A DNA stretch of 64,000 bases from Robiginitomaculum sp. (GCA_002733605.1 NVWK01000013.1:1-64000), one strand, 5' to 3'. Positions 36,931 to 47,187 are shown, counted from the first letter of the stretch. Program-made: numbers and translations. The notes: a model not told the origin generated them from the letters alone.

Positions 36931-39761
36931 TCAACCGATCCGACAATACGTTGAAGGTCGATAGTGTTGGCCCGTTTTTCCTGCCACTCCGATTTCATAT
37001 TGGTCAGGCGCACTTGTACGGCCGTGACCTTATATTCAGGACAATCCGTAGCCCAGTCTGCATTTTCGGTTGTGACCACATTCGCCCCCGTATCCGGATG
37101 ATGAAACGTTGTGTAAACGACACCGGGCTGCACCCGCTCCGTAATGTCTGCACGTAGGCTAATCCGCCCTTTTCGAGAGCCTATCATAACAAGATCACCG
37201 TGTTTTATCCCGCGCAGTTCTGCGTCTGAAGGATGGATTTCCAGCACATCTTCTTCCAACCAGATATTGTTCTCTGTCCTGCGGGTTTGCGCCCCGACAT
37301 TATACTGGGATAATATCCGGCCTGTGGTCAGCAAAAGCGGGAATTTACGGTTCGCCTTCTCCGTAGTTGGCGTAAATTCGGTTAAAACGAAATTTCCTTT
37401 GCCGCGTACAAACCTATCAACATGCATAATTCGGGTGCCGTCCGGCGCCGCATCGGTAACCGGCCACTGCAACCCATTATCCTTATCCAGACGCGCAAAA
37501 GACACATTGGCAAAAACGGGGGTCAATTCGGCAATTTCGTCCAGTATTTGCGAAGAATGCGTATAATTCATTGCGTACCCCATGGCGTTGGCGAGGTCTT
37601 GCGTAACCTCCCATTCGTGCTTGCCTGTCAGGGGCGGCACAGCCATGCGCACACGGTTTATGCGGCGCTCGGCATTGATAAATGTACCGTCTTTCTCTAG
37701 AAAGCTCGTGCCCGGTAAAAACACATGCGCAAACCGCGCCGTTTCGTTCAGGAATAAATCCTGCACGATCAAACATTCCAAATTCATCAAGGCGGCTTCT
37801 ACATGCTGGGTATCTGGATCGGATTGCGCAATGTCCTCGCCCTGAACATACAGGCCTCGGAATGCGCCCCCCAGAGCCTCGTTAAACATCTTCGGAATAC
37901 GGTATCCGGGTTCAGCGTCCAAACTCACGCCCCAATGCTCTTCGAATATCTTACGAACGCCGTCATCTGCCACAGACCGGTATCCCGGAAACTCGTGCGG
38001 AAAACTCCCCATATCACACGATCCCTGCACATTGTTTTGACCGCGCATAGGGTTGACCCCACCGCCGCGAATACCAAGGTTGCCTGTTGCCATTGCCAAA
38101 TTAGCAATGCCCATCACCATGGTCGAGCCTTGGCTGTGTTCTGTCACGCCAAGCCCATAATAGATCGCCGATCGTGGCCCCTTCGCATACAGGCGGGCTG
38201 CAATGCGAATATCCTCAGACGACACGCCAATGGTTTCACCCATGCTCTCGGGTGAATTCCGATCTTCCGAAACAAAGTCCGCCCACGCCTTAAAACTATC
38301 AAGGTCGCACCGTTCATCCACATATGCTTGATCAACAAGACCCTCGGTGACAACGACATGGCTCAACGCATTGACCAGCGCCACGTTGGTGCCCGGCAAT
38401 AACGGCAGATGGATATCTGCCTGAACATGGGGCGAACGCACCAGGTCAATCGCCCTCGGGTCGGCCACAATCAGTTTGGCCCCCTCACGCAATCGTTTTT
38501 TCATACGTGACGCAAATACGGGATGGGCATCGGTCGGGTTTGAGCCAATCACCACAATCACATCCGCATGTGCGACACTTTCGAAATCTTGTGTCCCCGC
38601 AGATGTCCCCAAAGTCTGGTTCAATCCATAGCCTGTCGGGGAATGGCAAACCCGCGCACATGTATCCACATTGTTATTGCCGAGAGCCGCCCGAATAAAC
38701 TTCTGCACAACATACACTTCCTCATTCGTACAGCGCGAAGAGGTAATACCGCCGACCGCCTTACGGCCATATTGTTTTTGAATGGCTTTCAACCGCGTCG
38801 CCGCATAACCAATCGCCTCGTCCCAGCTTACCTCCTGCCAAGGATCGGTAATCTGTTCGCGTATCATTGGCTTGGTGATCCGGTCTTTGTGGGTCGCATA
38901 GCCAAAGGCAAACCGGCCTTTAACGCATGAATGTCCTTCATTGGCCCCTCCGTCTTTATCCGGTGTCATACGGACAACCTGATTACCCTTCATCTCTGCA
39001 ATGAAAGAGCACCCGACCCCGCAATACGCACACGTGGTTTTCACAGCCCTGTCCGGTTGCCCATATTCAATAATCGTGTTTTCCGTAAGCGTAGCAGTTG
39101 GACAGGCCTGCACACACGCCCCGCAGGACACACATTCACTGTCCATAAAGCTCTCGGCAACACCCGCAGAAATCCCGGATTTAAACCCGCGTCCCTCTAC
39201 GGTCAGCGCGAAAGTACCCTGAACTTCCTCGCAAGCCCTTACACACCGCATACATGTGATGCACTTGCTGGCTTCAAATGAAAAATACGGGTTGGAAGTA
39301 TCGGTAGGTGCCTCTAGATGGTTATCCCCATCCAGTCCATATCGCACATCGCGCAAGCCAACAACGCCCGCCATATCCTGCAATTCGCAATCGCCATTGG
39401 CAGAACATGTCAGACAGTCCAGAGGATGATCGGAAATATAAAGCTCCATCACCCCGCGCTGCAGCTTGGCCAGCTTAGGGCTTTCCGTGCGCACCTCCAT
39501 GCCTGCACTCACCGGGGTTGTACACGACGCAGGCGTACCGGGGCGCCCGTCAATTTCAATCACACATAACCGGCATGACCCATAAGGCTCAAGACTATCC
39601 GTGGCACACAGCTTCGGAATATCAACACCAAGCTGTTTCGCAGCCCGCATTATCGATGTACCCTCGGGCACGCTAACCGCTATGCCGTTGATTTTCGCCG
39701 TGACCATAGTCTTGGATTTACGTTCGGGGGTGCCGTAGTCGATTTGTTTTATGGAGCCCAT
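36927..39761 (-). CDS. fdsA: NAD-dependent formate dehydrogenase, molybdenum catalytic subunit
   Basis: Oxidises formate to CO2; 944 residues from MGSIKQIDYG. The chosen ATG has GGAGGG six bases upstream; a start 15 codons earlier lies inside fdsB. Iron-sulfur domains run in order: 2Fe-2S (YGSCRLCVIEIDG), His/Cys 4Fe-4S (HPLDCLTCSANGDCELQ), two ferredoxin-type clusters (CITCMRCVRACEE and CVSCGACVQACPTA), then a further 4Fe-4S at TTCAYCGVGC before the bis-MGD domain. The molybdenum ligand is Cys372 (ARVCHSP), so this is the cysteine form and not the selenocysteine form. It passes electrons to FdsB/FdsG and NAD. Confidence 0.95.
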   Translation of the reverse strand: MGSIKQIDYGTPERKSKTMVTAKINGIAVSVPEGTSIMRAAKQLGVDIPKLCATDSLEPYGSCRLCVIEIDGRPGTPASCTTPVSAGMEVRTESPKLAKLQRGVMELYISDHPLDCLTCSANGDCELQDMAGVVGLRDVRYGLDGDNHLEAPTDTSNPYFSFEASKCITCMRCVRACEEVQGTFALTVEGRGFKSGISAGVAESFMDSECVSCGACVQACPTATLTENTIIEYGQPDRAVKTTCAYCGVGCSFIAEMKGNQVVRMTPDKDGGANEGHSCVKGRFAFGYATHKDRITKPMIREQITDPWQEVSWDEAIGYAATRLKAIQKQYGRKAVGGITSSRCTNEEVYVVQKFIRAALGNNNVDTCARVCHSPTGYGLNQTLGTSAGTQDFESVAHADVIVVIGSNPTDAHPVFASRMKKRLREGAKLIVADPRAIDLVRSPHVQADIHLPLLPGTNVALVNALSHVVVTEGLVDQAYVDERCDLDSFKAWADFVSEDRNSPESMGETIGVSSEDIRIAARLYAKGPRSAIYYGLGVTEHSQGSTMVMGIANLAMATGNLGIRGGGVNPMRGQNNVQGSCDMGSFPHEFPGYRSVADDGVRKIFEEHWGVSLDAEPGYRIPKMFNEALGGAFRGLYVQGEDIAQSDPDTQHVEAALMNLECLIVQDLFLNETARFAHVFLPGTSFLEKDGTFINAERRINRVRMAVPPLTGKHEWEVTQDLANAMGYAMNYTHSSQILDEIAELTPVFANVSFARLDKDNGLQWPVTDAAPDGTRIMHVDRFVRGKGNFVLTEFTPTTEKANRKFPLLLTTGRILSQYNVGAQTRRTENNIWLEEDVLEIHPSDAELRGIKHGDLVMIGSRKGRISLRADITERVQPGVVYTTFHHPDTGANVVTTENADWATDCPEYKVTAVQVRLTNMKSEWQEKRANTIDLQRIVGSVE

Positions 39762-39762
39762 A

Positions 39763-41319
39763 TCAACCCTCCGCCCCCTGCTTGGCACACATGACGGCCT
39801 CGCCAAAATCTTGCGGGAAATGCTTCAAAAGACTACGCACGGGTTTCGGGGTCAACCCGCCCATAGCGCACAATGAGCCAAGCTCCATCGTTTCAAACAA
39901 ATCTTCCAAAAGAGCCAGATTCTCGTGCGGGTTTTCCCCTGCCAATATTTTATCGATCGTTTCCTTGCCGCGCACAGAGCCTATGCGGCACGGCGTGCAT
40001 TTCCCGCACGATTCAAGCTCGCAAAATTCAAATGCAAATCGGGCTTGTTGTCCCATATCGGCGCTATCATCAAACACAACAATACCTCCATGCCCGATAG
40101 CCCCGCCAATCGCGTCAAAAGCTTCATAATCAAGCACCACGTCAAGTGATTCCGGCGGAAGATAAGAGCCAAGCGGCCCACCAACCTGCACCGCTTTAAT
40201 CGGCCGCCCCGAATATGTACCGCCGCCAAATCCTTCGATCAGTTCTCGCAATGTTGTGCCAAAAGGCACTTCTACCAAACCACCGCGTTTCACATTCCCC
40301 GCCAGCTGAAACGGCAATGTCCCGCGAGACCGCGCCACACCATGGGCAGCATAGCTCTGCGCGCCGTTCACAAAAATATCCGGTACAGAGGCTAACGTAA
40401 TGACATTGTTGATGATTGTCGGTTTTCCGAACAGACCCGCAATCGCCGGCAAAGGCGGCTTGGCCCGTACCATGCCGCGCTTACCTTCAAGGCTGTCTAA
40501 GAGCGAGGTTTCCTCGCCGCATATATAAGCTCCCGCGCCGATACGTAATTCCAGATCAAAATCAACACCAAGCCCGCCAATATCCTTGCCAAGCCATCCC
40601 GAACGATACCCGTTGGCAATCACTGTGGTGAGAATATCTTTCGTCAAAGGATATTCACTGCGCAAATAGATATACCCTTTCGTCGCCCCAATCGCATACC
40701 CGCAAATAATCATGCCTTCAATCAAGGCGAAAGGATCAGATTCCATCAGCAGACGATCAGAAAATGTGCCCCCATCCCCCTCATCCGCATTACATACGAC
40801 ATATTTTTGTTCACATTTTTGTTTCGGGCTTGCATCCAAGGCCGTTTGCCATTTTATGCCAGTTGGGAACCCTGCACCGCCGCGTCCGCGCAAACCCGAA
40901 TCCAACACAGTTTTAACGATCTCCTTCGGACCCAACTCCGCAGCTTTCTTAAGGCCTTGAAACCCACCATGTGCCAAAAAATCTTCCACAGACAACGGAT
41001 CAATCACACCGGCGCGTGCGAATGTAATACGGGTTTGCTTCTGGAAATATTCAATCTCCTCAACAGGGCCAAGATAAAGCGGGTGCGCCTCGCCATTTGA
41101 AATATCACACTGGATCAGGTTTTCGACGTCACGAGGCTGTACCGGCCCATAACCAATACGGCCCTTAGGTGTCTCTATCTCCACCAAAACCTCTAGCCAT
41201 GCGGCCCCGCGCGAACCCGTGCGCACAACTGTAAAGCCTGCGTCCGCGAATTTTCTCGCAACAACATCCGCACCAATGGAAACACTGGCCGTATCCCGGG
41301 GTATATAAATTTTACGCAT
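39763..41319 (-). CDS. fdsB: Formate dehydrogenase, NADH/FMN subunit
   Basis: Diaphorase subunit that reduces NAD; 518 residues. The N-terminal ~100 residues are a thioredoxin-like domain without the cluster cysteines. The rest is NuoF-like: [13 protein letters not shown] for [26 protein letters not shown] (core YICGEETSL), and ESCGKCTPCRIG with CAMGG for the 4Fe-4S cluster. It overlaps fdsG by eight bases and is one base from fdsA. It is a paralogue of the nuoF gene at 9-10.4 kb. Confidence 0.95.
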   Translation of the reverse strand: MRKIYIPRDTASVSIGADVVARKFADAGFTVVRTGSRGAAWLEVLVEIETPKGRIGYGPVQPRDVENLIQCDISNGEAHPLYLGPVEEIEYFQKQTRITFARAGVIDPLSVEDFLAHGGFQGLKKAAELGPKEIVKTVLDSGLRGRGGAGFPTGIKWQTALDASPKQKCEQKYVVCNADEGDGGTFSDRLLMESDPFALIEGMIICGYAIGATKGYIYLRSEYPLTKDILTTVIANGYRSGWLGKDIGGLGVDFDLELRIGAGAYICGEETSLLDSLEGKRGMVRAKPPLPAIAGLFGKPTIINNVITLASVPDIFVNGAQSYAAHGVARSRGTLPFQLAGNVKRGGLVEVPFGTTLRELIEGFGGGTYSGRPIKAVQVGGPLGSYLPPESLDVVLDYEAFDAIGGAIGHGGIVVFDDSADMGQQARFAFEFCELESCGKCTPCRIGSVRGKETIDKILAGENPHENLALLEDLFETMELGSLCAMGGLTPKPVRSLLKHFPQDFGEAVMCAKQGAEG

Positions 41320-41791
41320 TGTCCCCCTTCAAAATATCTTTCACCCTCTGGGCATCGACACGACCATACACCTGTCCACCTACCAAGACCGCAGGCCCGA
41401 GAGCACAATTTCCCAAACAAAAAACTGTCCCTATCTCGATTTCTGAATCCGGAATTTTTATGTCAATTTCTACGCCGAACTCGGCTTCCAGCTCGGCACG
41501 TAGCTCGCGCGCGCCCACGGATTGGCAGGCTTCGGCCATGCACAGCTTAATCGTTTTTTGTGCGGGAGGGGTTTGGCGAAAATCATGGTAGAAACTGACA
41601 ACCCCATAAACCTCGGCCCGCGAGAGGTTGAGCGCATTGGCAATCGCCACATAGGCAATGTTGGGAATATAGCCCTTTGCGTTTTGAATATCGTGCAGAA
41701 TTTCCAAAAGTTTCTCAGGCGCATTCCCATGAACCGAGCATGTATCTTTCACAAATTGTAAAGCGGGATTTATATCTAAGTTGGTCGCCAT
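41312..41791 (-). CDS. fdsG: Formate dehydrogenase, NuoE-like 2Fe-2S subunit
   Basis: Small thioredoxin-fold electron carrier, 159 residues. The 2Fe-2S ligands are visible in KLCMAEACQSVGA and FCLGNCALGP. It is the first gene of the fdsGBA-fdhD operon and overlaps fdsB by eight bases. Unlike nuoE it has no basic tail. It is 27 bases downstream of the S-formylglutathione hydrolase gene, so all six minus-strand genes from adhC to fdhD may form one transcript. Confidence 0.94.
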   Translation of the reverse strand: MATNLDINPALQFVKDTCSVHGNAPEKLLEILHDIQNAKGYIPNIAYVAIANALNLSRAEVYGVVSFYHDFRQTPPAQKTIKLCMAEACQSVGARELRAELEAEFGVEIDIKIPDSEIEIGTVFCLGNCALGPAVLVGGQVYGRVDAQRVKDILKGDNA

Positions 41792-41818
41792 ATCTGTTCC
41801 CGAATATCTATCCTCTCG

Positions 41819-42646
41819 CTACAAACGCGCTCTATGATAACGCAAATGGTCTTCGATAAAGGACGCAATGAAATAGTAGGAATGATCATATCCGTCCTGC
41901 ATACGTAGCGTCAAACCTTGCCCAGCCGCTGTACAGGCCGCTTCGAACACTTCCGGCTTTAACTGCTCTTGCAAAAACGTATCCGCAGACCCTTGGTCAA
42001 TTAATATATTCGCGCCACTCGCGCCCTTCCCGACCAATTGAACGGCGTCATAAGCTTCCCAAGCCGTCTTATCGTCACCCAGGTATCCCGCCAACGCTTT
42101 CTGTCCCCACGGCACTTGCATAGGCGCAACAATCGGCGCAAAGGCCGAACACGTCTTATAAAGCTCGGGATATTTAAGATGTAATGTCAACGCACCATGC
42201 CCGCCCATTGAATGACCGGAAATGCCAATTCTACCCGGATCAACCGGTAGGTTTTCGCACATCCATGCGCTCAATTCGTCGCGAATATAGCTCTCCATCT
42301 GAAAATTTTTCGCCCACGGCGCTTGCGTTGCGTTCAAGTAAAACCCGGCCCCTTTGCCAAAATCATAAGCGTCATCGTCCGCCACATCATCTCCGCGCGG
42401 AGATGTGTCAGGCGCAATCAGGATAAGACCAAGCTCCGCCGCAATGCGTTGCGCGCCCGCCTTTACGGTGAAGTTGTCCTCAGTACATGTCAGGCCAGAA
42501 AGCCAGACAAGGGTGGGGCATGGCCCGTCCTTGGCTTGCGGCGGTAAATACACAGCCACCCGCATATCACAATCACAGTCATCCGAGCGGTGGGCATACA
42601 CAGATTGTGTCCCCCCGAACATCTTATAGCTAGAAATCGCGTCCAT
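41819..42646 (-). CDS. fghA: S-formylglutathione hydrolase
   Basis: Cytoplasmic esterase-D-type alpha/beta hydrolase, 275 residues, that splits S-formylglutathione into formate and glutathione. The nucleophile motif is GISGHSMGGHGAL, the oxyanion region is WLSGLTCTEDNF, and the final histidine lies in QDGYDHSYYFIASF. Its start directly follows the stop of the class III dehydrogenase, with no gap. It is the second step of glutathione-dependent formaldehyde oxidation, and its product is used by the fds enzyme downstream. Confidence 0.96.
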   Translation of the reverse strand: MDAISSYKMFGGTQSVYAHRSDDCDCDMRVAVYLPPQAKDGPCPTLVWLSGLTCTEDNFTVKAGAQRIAAELGLILIAPDTSPRGDDVADDDAYDFGKGAGFYLNATQAPWAKNFQMESYIRDELSAWMCENLPVDPGRIGISGHSMGGHGALTLHLKYPELYKTCSAFAPIVAPMQVPWGQKALAGYLGDDKTAWEAYDAVQLVGKGASGANILIDQGSADTFLQEQLKPEVFEAACTAAGQGLTLRMQDGYDHSYYFIASFIEDHLRYHRARL

Positions 42647-43756
42647 TTAAAACTCCACAACCGAGCGAATGCTCTCCCCTTTGTGCATCAGATCAAATGC
42701 CTTATTGATGTCTTCCAACGGCATTTTATGGGTGATCAGATCATCAATATTAATGCGCCCCTCCATATACATATCGACAATGCCGGGCACGTCGGTACGC
42801 CCTCTTGCCCCGCCAAACGCCGTCCCGCGCCATGACCGTCCTGTCACAAGCTGGAACGGGCGGGTGGAAATCTCTTTGCCAGCCCCGGCCACACCAATAA
42901 TAATGCTCTCGCCCCAGCCCTTATGACAGCTCTCCAGCGCCACACGCATAACATCCGTATTGCCAATACATTCAAATGTATAATCCGCGCCGCCACCGGT
43001 AATTTCGACCAAAAACCCGGTCAAATCACCTTTGATATCACTGGGGTTTACAAAATCCGTCATGCCGAACTTACGCGCAATCGCCTCACGCGCAGGGTTG
43101 AGATCAACACCAACGATTTGCTTGGCCCCGATCATACGAAGCCCTTGAATAACATTCAAACCAATGCCGCCAAGCCCGAACACAATACAGCGCGAGCCAA
43201 ACTCTGCCTTGGCCGTATAGAGCACAGCCCCGACACCCGTCGTGACCCCGCAACCGATATAGCAGACTTTGTCGAACGGTGCATCTTTGCGGATTTTCGC
43301 GAGAGAGACTTCCGGCAAAACCGTGTAATTGGAAAAGGTCGAGCAGCCCATATAATGTAAGACTTTCTGACCTTTATAAGAAAAACGTGAAGAGCCATTT
43401 GGCATAAGCCCCTGCCCCTGGGTCGCGCGAACAGACTGACACAAATTGGTTTTGGGATGCAGGCAATATTCGCACTCGCGACACTCGGCCGTATAGAGCG
43501 GGATCACATGATCACCAACCTCGAGCGACGTCACACCTTTCCCGATCTCGCGGACAATCCCGGCCCCCTCATGACCAAGAATAGCGGGAAACGCGCCCTC
43601 TGGATCATCACCGGACAGAGTGAAAGCATCCGTATGACAAATCCCTGTGGCCTTGATTTCGACAAGAACCTCTCCGGCTTGCGGGCCTTCAACATCAACT
43701 TCGTCTATGACAAGCGGCTCCCCGACTTTAAGAGCAATAGCAGCGCGAGATTTCAT
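42647..43756 (-). CDS. adhC: S-(hydroxymethyl)glutathione dehydrogenase (class III alcohol dehydrogenase)
   Basis: Zinc-dependent NAD enzyme that oxidises the adduct of formaldehyde and glutathione; 369 residues from [10 protein letters not shown], chosen for the AGGGGA eight bases before it. Catalytic zinc ligands are in [17 protein letters not shown] and GCGVTTG. The structural zinc lobe is [15 protein letters not shown], and the NAD fold is [12 protein letters not shown]. The family can also act as S-nitrosoglutathione reductase. It is the first gene of the one-carbon block, preceded by a 234-base noncoding gap. Confidence 0.96.
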   Translation of the reverse strand: MKSRAAIALKVGEPLVIDEVDVEGPQAGEVLVEIKATGICHTDAFTLSGDDPEGAFPAILGHEGAGIVREIGKGVTSLEVGDHVIPLYTAECRECEYCLHPKTNLCQSVRATQGQGLMPNGSSRFSYKGQKVLHYMGCSTFSNYTVLPEVSLAKIRKDAPFDKVCYIGCGVTTGVGAVLYTAKAEFGSRCIVFGLGGIGLNVIQGLRMIGAKQIVGVDLNPAREAIARKFGMTDFVNPSDIKGDLTGFLVEITGGGADYTFECIGNTDVMRVALESCHKGWGESIIIGVAGAGKEISTRPFQLVTGRSWRGTAFGGARGRTDVPGIVDMYMEGRINIDDLITHKMPLEDINKAFDLMHKGESIRSVVEF

Positions 43757-43990
43757 GAAAGTCCCCTTTATTGAATGAGCAGTAAATAATGCATCACACA
43801 TTTAATATGAATCAGCAGTCTATATACGCGTTTTACATTGGGAATACGATTAAAACAATGCAAGGTATTCCTAAACGCGTATTGCATTTTCTCCTTATGC
43901 TTATAGACAAGAGGCAGATTTGGAGAACATATGCCGGTCAACCAGAACAATCCGCTTACGAACACAATTATTCGACAGCCAAGGCCGTAA

Positions 43991-45247
43991 ATGTCTCTCG
44001 TTCCTTCACTCGGCATTTTCAAATATCAAGCCTATAAGCAATACTGGTTCATGCGCCAATTCAACTCTGCAGGCCGGCAAATGCAAGCGGTGGCGCTTGG
44101 CTGGCAGGTGTATGATCTGGCCCGCCTTAATCACGGCATTGAAGAATCCGCCCTGCTCCTCGGCTTTATCGGGTTGGCGCAATTTTTACCTGTGCTTTTG
44201 TTGTCCCTCATCGGAGGTCAAGCCGCCGACCGGTTCAACCGCAAAGTCATCCTTGTTATCACCAACCTTGTGAGAATTCTTCTGGCGATCGCCCTCATTG
44301 CGTCCGTATATTTACCTACACAAGCAGCACTGACCCTCATTTTTACAACCGCTGTCTTTATAGGGGTCACCAATGCCTTCTCCCCCGCAGCCAGCAGCTC
44401 GCTTTTCCCGCGCCTTGTCCCGCGTTCCGAGCTTCAGGACGCGATTGCATGGAACTCTCTCGGCTATCAAATTTCCGCCATAAGCGGCCCTGCCATTGGC
44501 GGCATTATCTATATCGCCGGACCGCAATATGTTTACTCAACCGTCTGCGTATTGACGATGCTCGCCGCAATCGCCATCGGAACCGCATCTACGCCCAAGC
44601 ATGAAACCGTCAAAAACGTGCGTGGTTTCGAGATGATTATCGAAGGCCTGAGCTATGTCAAAAACAACAAAATCGTCCTTGGCGCGATCTCGCTGGATTT
44701 GGTCGTGGTCCTGTTCGGGGGTGTCACGGCCCTCTTGCCCGTATTTGCCCGTGATATCCTTCATGTTGGCGCGGAAGGCCTTGGCCTTCTACGCGCGGCC
44801 CCCGCGCTTGGCGCCGCGATTGTCGCCTATATCCTCGCCAGCAAACCCCTAACCCGCCACATCGGCAGAAGCTTGCTGATCTCTATCGCCATTTACGGCG
44901 TCGGTACCCTGGTCTTTGCATTTTCCAACCTGTTAATGCTGTCCGCATTTGCACTGGCTGTTACCGGGGCCGCAGACATGATTTCGGTGTATATCCGCCA
45001 ATCCATCATTCAACTGGCCACGCCTGAAAACATGCGCGGCAGAGTGACCTCCGTCGACTTTATCTTCATTGGGGCCTCAAACGAGCTTGGAGAATTTGAA
45101 TCCGGTGTTGCCGCCCGCTATCTCGGCCCGGTTGGTGCCGTTATACTGGGGGGATCCGTTGCAATTATTGCGGCCCTCACATGGCCCAAACTCTTCCCCG
45201 CTATCAGCAAAACCGATAGAATTTTGGAAATGCCGGCCAAAGAATAA
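43991..45247 (+). CDS. MFS exporter, EntS/MFS_3 type
   Basis: A 418-residue inner-membrane transporter of the group that includes the enterobactin exporter EntS and macrolide-efflux proteins. The N-terminus FKYQAYKQYWFMRQFNSAGRQMQAVALGWQVYDL is represented by RQMQAVALGWQVYDL, and the loop GGQAADRFNRKVIL is the family's motif A. Twelve helices are expected. It ends convergently with the TPR regulator, 30 bases apart. No substrate is predictable; export of a small hydrophobic metabolite is the usual role. Confidence 0.85.
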   Translation: MSLVPSLGIFKYQAYKQYWFMRQFNSAGRQMQAVALGWQVYDLARLNHGIEESALLLGFIGLAQFLPVLLLSLIGGQAADRFNRKVILVITNLVRILLAIALIASVYLPTQAALTLIFTTAVFIGVTNAFSPAASSSLFPRLVPRSELQDAIAWNSLGYQISAISGPAIGGIIYIAGPQYVYSTVCVLTMLAAIAIGTASTPKHETVKNVRGFEMIIEGLSYVKNNKIVLGAISLDLVVVLFGGVTALLPVFARDILHVGAEGLGLLRAAPALGAAIVAYILASKPLTRHIGRSLLISIAIYGVGTLVFAFSNLLMLSAFALAVTGAADMISVYIRQSIIQLATPENMRGRVTSVDFIFIGASNELGEFESGVAARYLGPVGAVILGGSVAIIAALTWPKLFPAISKTDRILEMPAKE

Positions 45248-45277
45248 CTTACTGCTTAATGATCTACTCTTGATGAC

Positions 45278-46999
45278 TTACTCTTGGGCGCTCACCCATT
45301 TTATCACTTCATCATTAAGCTTTGCCTCCCAGTCGCGAGAGCCAATATAATCAGTATAATCAGATATTTCTTCAAGCCCCAAAGCGGCAAGGTCTTGTTT
45401 GTACACCTCAGCCCGGTCAACCTTACCCGCCTTGTTTGCACTTGCCAAACACATCAGCAATGCAGTTTTTGAATTTGGCTCATATAATTTCAATGAAATA
45501 TCATAGGCCTCCTTAGGGTCTGAATACAAAAGAGCATACCCAAGATATACATAGTAATATTGGTTAGATTTCGTGCGGTCGAGTTTTAAGGCTGTTTGTG
45601 CGCTCTGCCGCGCATGTTCCCAGTCTCCAATCGTAAAGGCACTCACAAGAGCCGTCACCCGCAAAACATGCGGATTATAGGGCTGTTGGTGTTCAATCGT
45701 ATAAACCAACTGCTTTAGCTCCTCCTGACTGTAATCGGAACGAAGCTGTATCAAGCGAAGCCGGGCCAGTAACACTTTGATATTATAGGGATCAATGGCT
45801 TCTGCACGTTTCAATAACGCCCTAGATTTTTCGATAAGATGTTCTGCGTCACTCAATGCCTGCCCCTGCGATGCCTGCCCACGTGATGTCTGTCCACGTG
45901 ATGCCTGCCCACGCGCTTGCGAAAAATAGAACGTTGCCAGCAAGCCATACAGGTTCGCATTTTTACTCCCCTTGGCGACGGCTTGCTCCAAACAGGCAAT
46001 GGAGTCCTGATAATCATATCGCGGCAAATAAAGCGCAGAATATTTATAAATTAAAGTCTGGCAGGAATAATCATGTCTATTTGCCGGTTTTGCCCATTTA
46101 CGCGTGAGGGCATCCCGCGCAATAGCGCCACTTGCATGTGCCAGTTTCGAAGCAATTTTATAAAACGTCCAGTCGATATCTTCCGGCAAGTTTTCCCCCA
46201 ACGTATCAATCTTTATCTTTTCAGAAAAAACAATCTGGTGCAGTTCCATATTTTCAACGATGACAGATATGAACTTTTGTTCAGTCGCACTAAAAATTTC
46301 CGTTTTTAGTGCGTAATATGGAGAAGGCTGATCCCTGCAATCAACCGGCTCAAAGACGATATTGACCATTGAATACTGCACCAGAGCCGTGCGCAAATAA
46401 TTATCAATCGTCAACGTCGCGTCTTCATGCAATTTTGATACACCGACAAATACCGTCGGAATGATGACCAAATTTGGGACTTCAGCAGAACATCCGTGGG
46501 CTATGGCCATATTTTTTTCATCATCGGACTTAAAGCCGCTTAGTGAAAACGCGCCTAGAAAGGCCAAAAACAACGCCCCGAACCCTAAAACTGCAAACCG
46601 GCCAAAGTGTTTCGTCGCAATGCCGTTTGTAGAATCAGCCAGTTGCGCGCCAAGGACAGGAGCGTCTCCAGCCTCCAAAGCCGGAGTGACCATGATCAAA
46701 TAGCTTGCTTTGGGGATAATCAGGGTAAAACCGTTTGCGCCCAGATTGAACAAAGCCAAGTTCTTGCGCAACCTATGCATTTCAACACGAACGATACTAT
46801 CCACACTCGTATCAAAATCATCGCCACGCCCAAGTACATCAAGGGCGATAGAATAGGCTTTGATACGTGTACCGCGCCCCTCGGCCTGTTCAGTGAGTAA
46901 ATATTTCAACAATCTATATTGGCGCGCCGAATTGCCCAAACAGCCTGTCTCGGCAATTGTGCGCAATATTACATCAGTATCTAAAGGTTTTTGTGTCAT
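45278..46999 (-). CDS. Membrane-anchored winged-helix regulator with TPR domain
   Basis: A 573-residue protein from MTQKPLDTDV; ATG 47005 is an alternative start. Residues ~20-95 form a winged-helix module (SARQYRLLKYLLTEQAEGRG, IKAYSIALDVLG, SIVRVEMHRLRKNLA) of the kind joined to adenylate cyclases or TPR domains in Alphaproteobacteria. A single transmembrane helix follows at about 134-157 (FAVLGFGALFLAFLGAF). The C-terminal half is TPR-like helical pairs, presumably periplasmic. This is a ToxR/CadC-like layout: DNA-binding inside, sensor outside. A short tandem repeat of RGQAS-like residues interrupts the TPR part near 362-382. Its target is unknown; the neighbouring receptor and secreted protein are candidates. 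Confidence 0.75.
   Translation of the reverse strand: MTQKPLDTDVILRTIAETGCLGNSARQYRLLKYLLTEQAEGRGTRIKAYSIALDVLGRGDDFDTSVDSIVRVEMHRLRKNLALFNLGANGFTLIIPKASYLIMVTPALEAGDAPVLGAQLADSTNGIATKHFGRFAVLGFGALFLAFLGAFSLSGFKSDDEKNMAIAHGCSAEVPNLVIIPTVFVGVSKLHEDATLTIDNYLRTALVQYSMVNIVFEPVDCRDQPSPYYALKTEIFSATEQKFISVIVENMELHQIVFSEKIKIDTLGENLPEDIDWTFYKIASKLAHASGAIARDALTRKWAKPANRHDYSCQTLIYKYSALYLPRYDYQDSIACLEQAVAKGSKNANLYGLLATFYFSQARGQASRGQTSRGQASQGQALSDAEHLIEKSRALLKRAEAIDPYNIKVLLARLRLIQLRSDYSQEELKQLVYTIEHQQPYNPHVLRVTALVSAFTIGDWEHARQSAQTALKLDRTKSNQYYYVYLGYALLYSDPKEAYDISLKLYEPNSKTALLMCLASANKAGKVDRAEVYKQDLAALGLEEISDYTDYIGSRDWEAKLNDEVIKWVSAQE
45854..45913. repeat. 15-bp tandem repeat, four copies, inside the TPR regulator
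   Basis: Units are CAATGCCTGCCCCTG, CGATGCCTGCCCACG, TGATGTCTGTCCACG and TGATGCCTGCCCACG. Being a multiple of three, copy changes keep the frame and add or remove five-residue units (RGQAS/RGQTS). It encodes a flexible linker between predicted TPR helices. Confidence 0.9.
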
Positions 47000-47187
47000 A
47001 AGCATTCCCACATACTTGCTCGCGGGAACACACCGACTTCTGACCAGCCCCACAAACCGGTACGCAAACAATAACAGAAAACACGAATCTTGTAAGAGGA
47101 AAATTTCCTAACGCCCCGCGGCCCCTGAATCGATTCCGCTACATGATCTATGGACTAAGACCCGCAATTCATCTTCAGCTAGGCAAA

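Noticed and set aside
43789-44037. Plus-strand frame upstream of the EntS-type exporter
   Set aside because: It overlaps the exporter start in another frame, lies in the adhC promoter gap and shows no protein family features.
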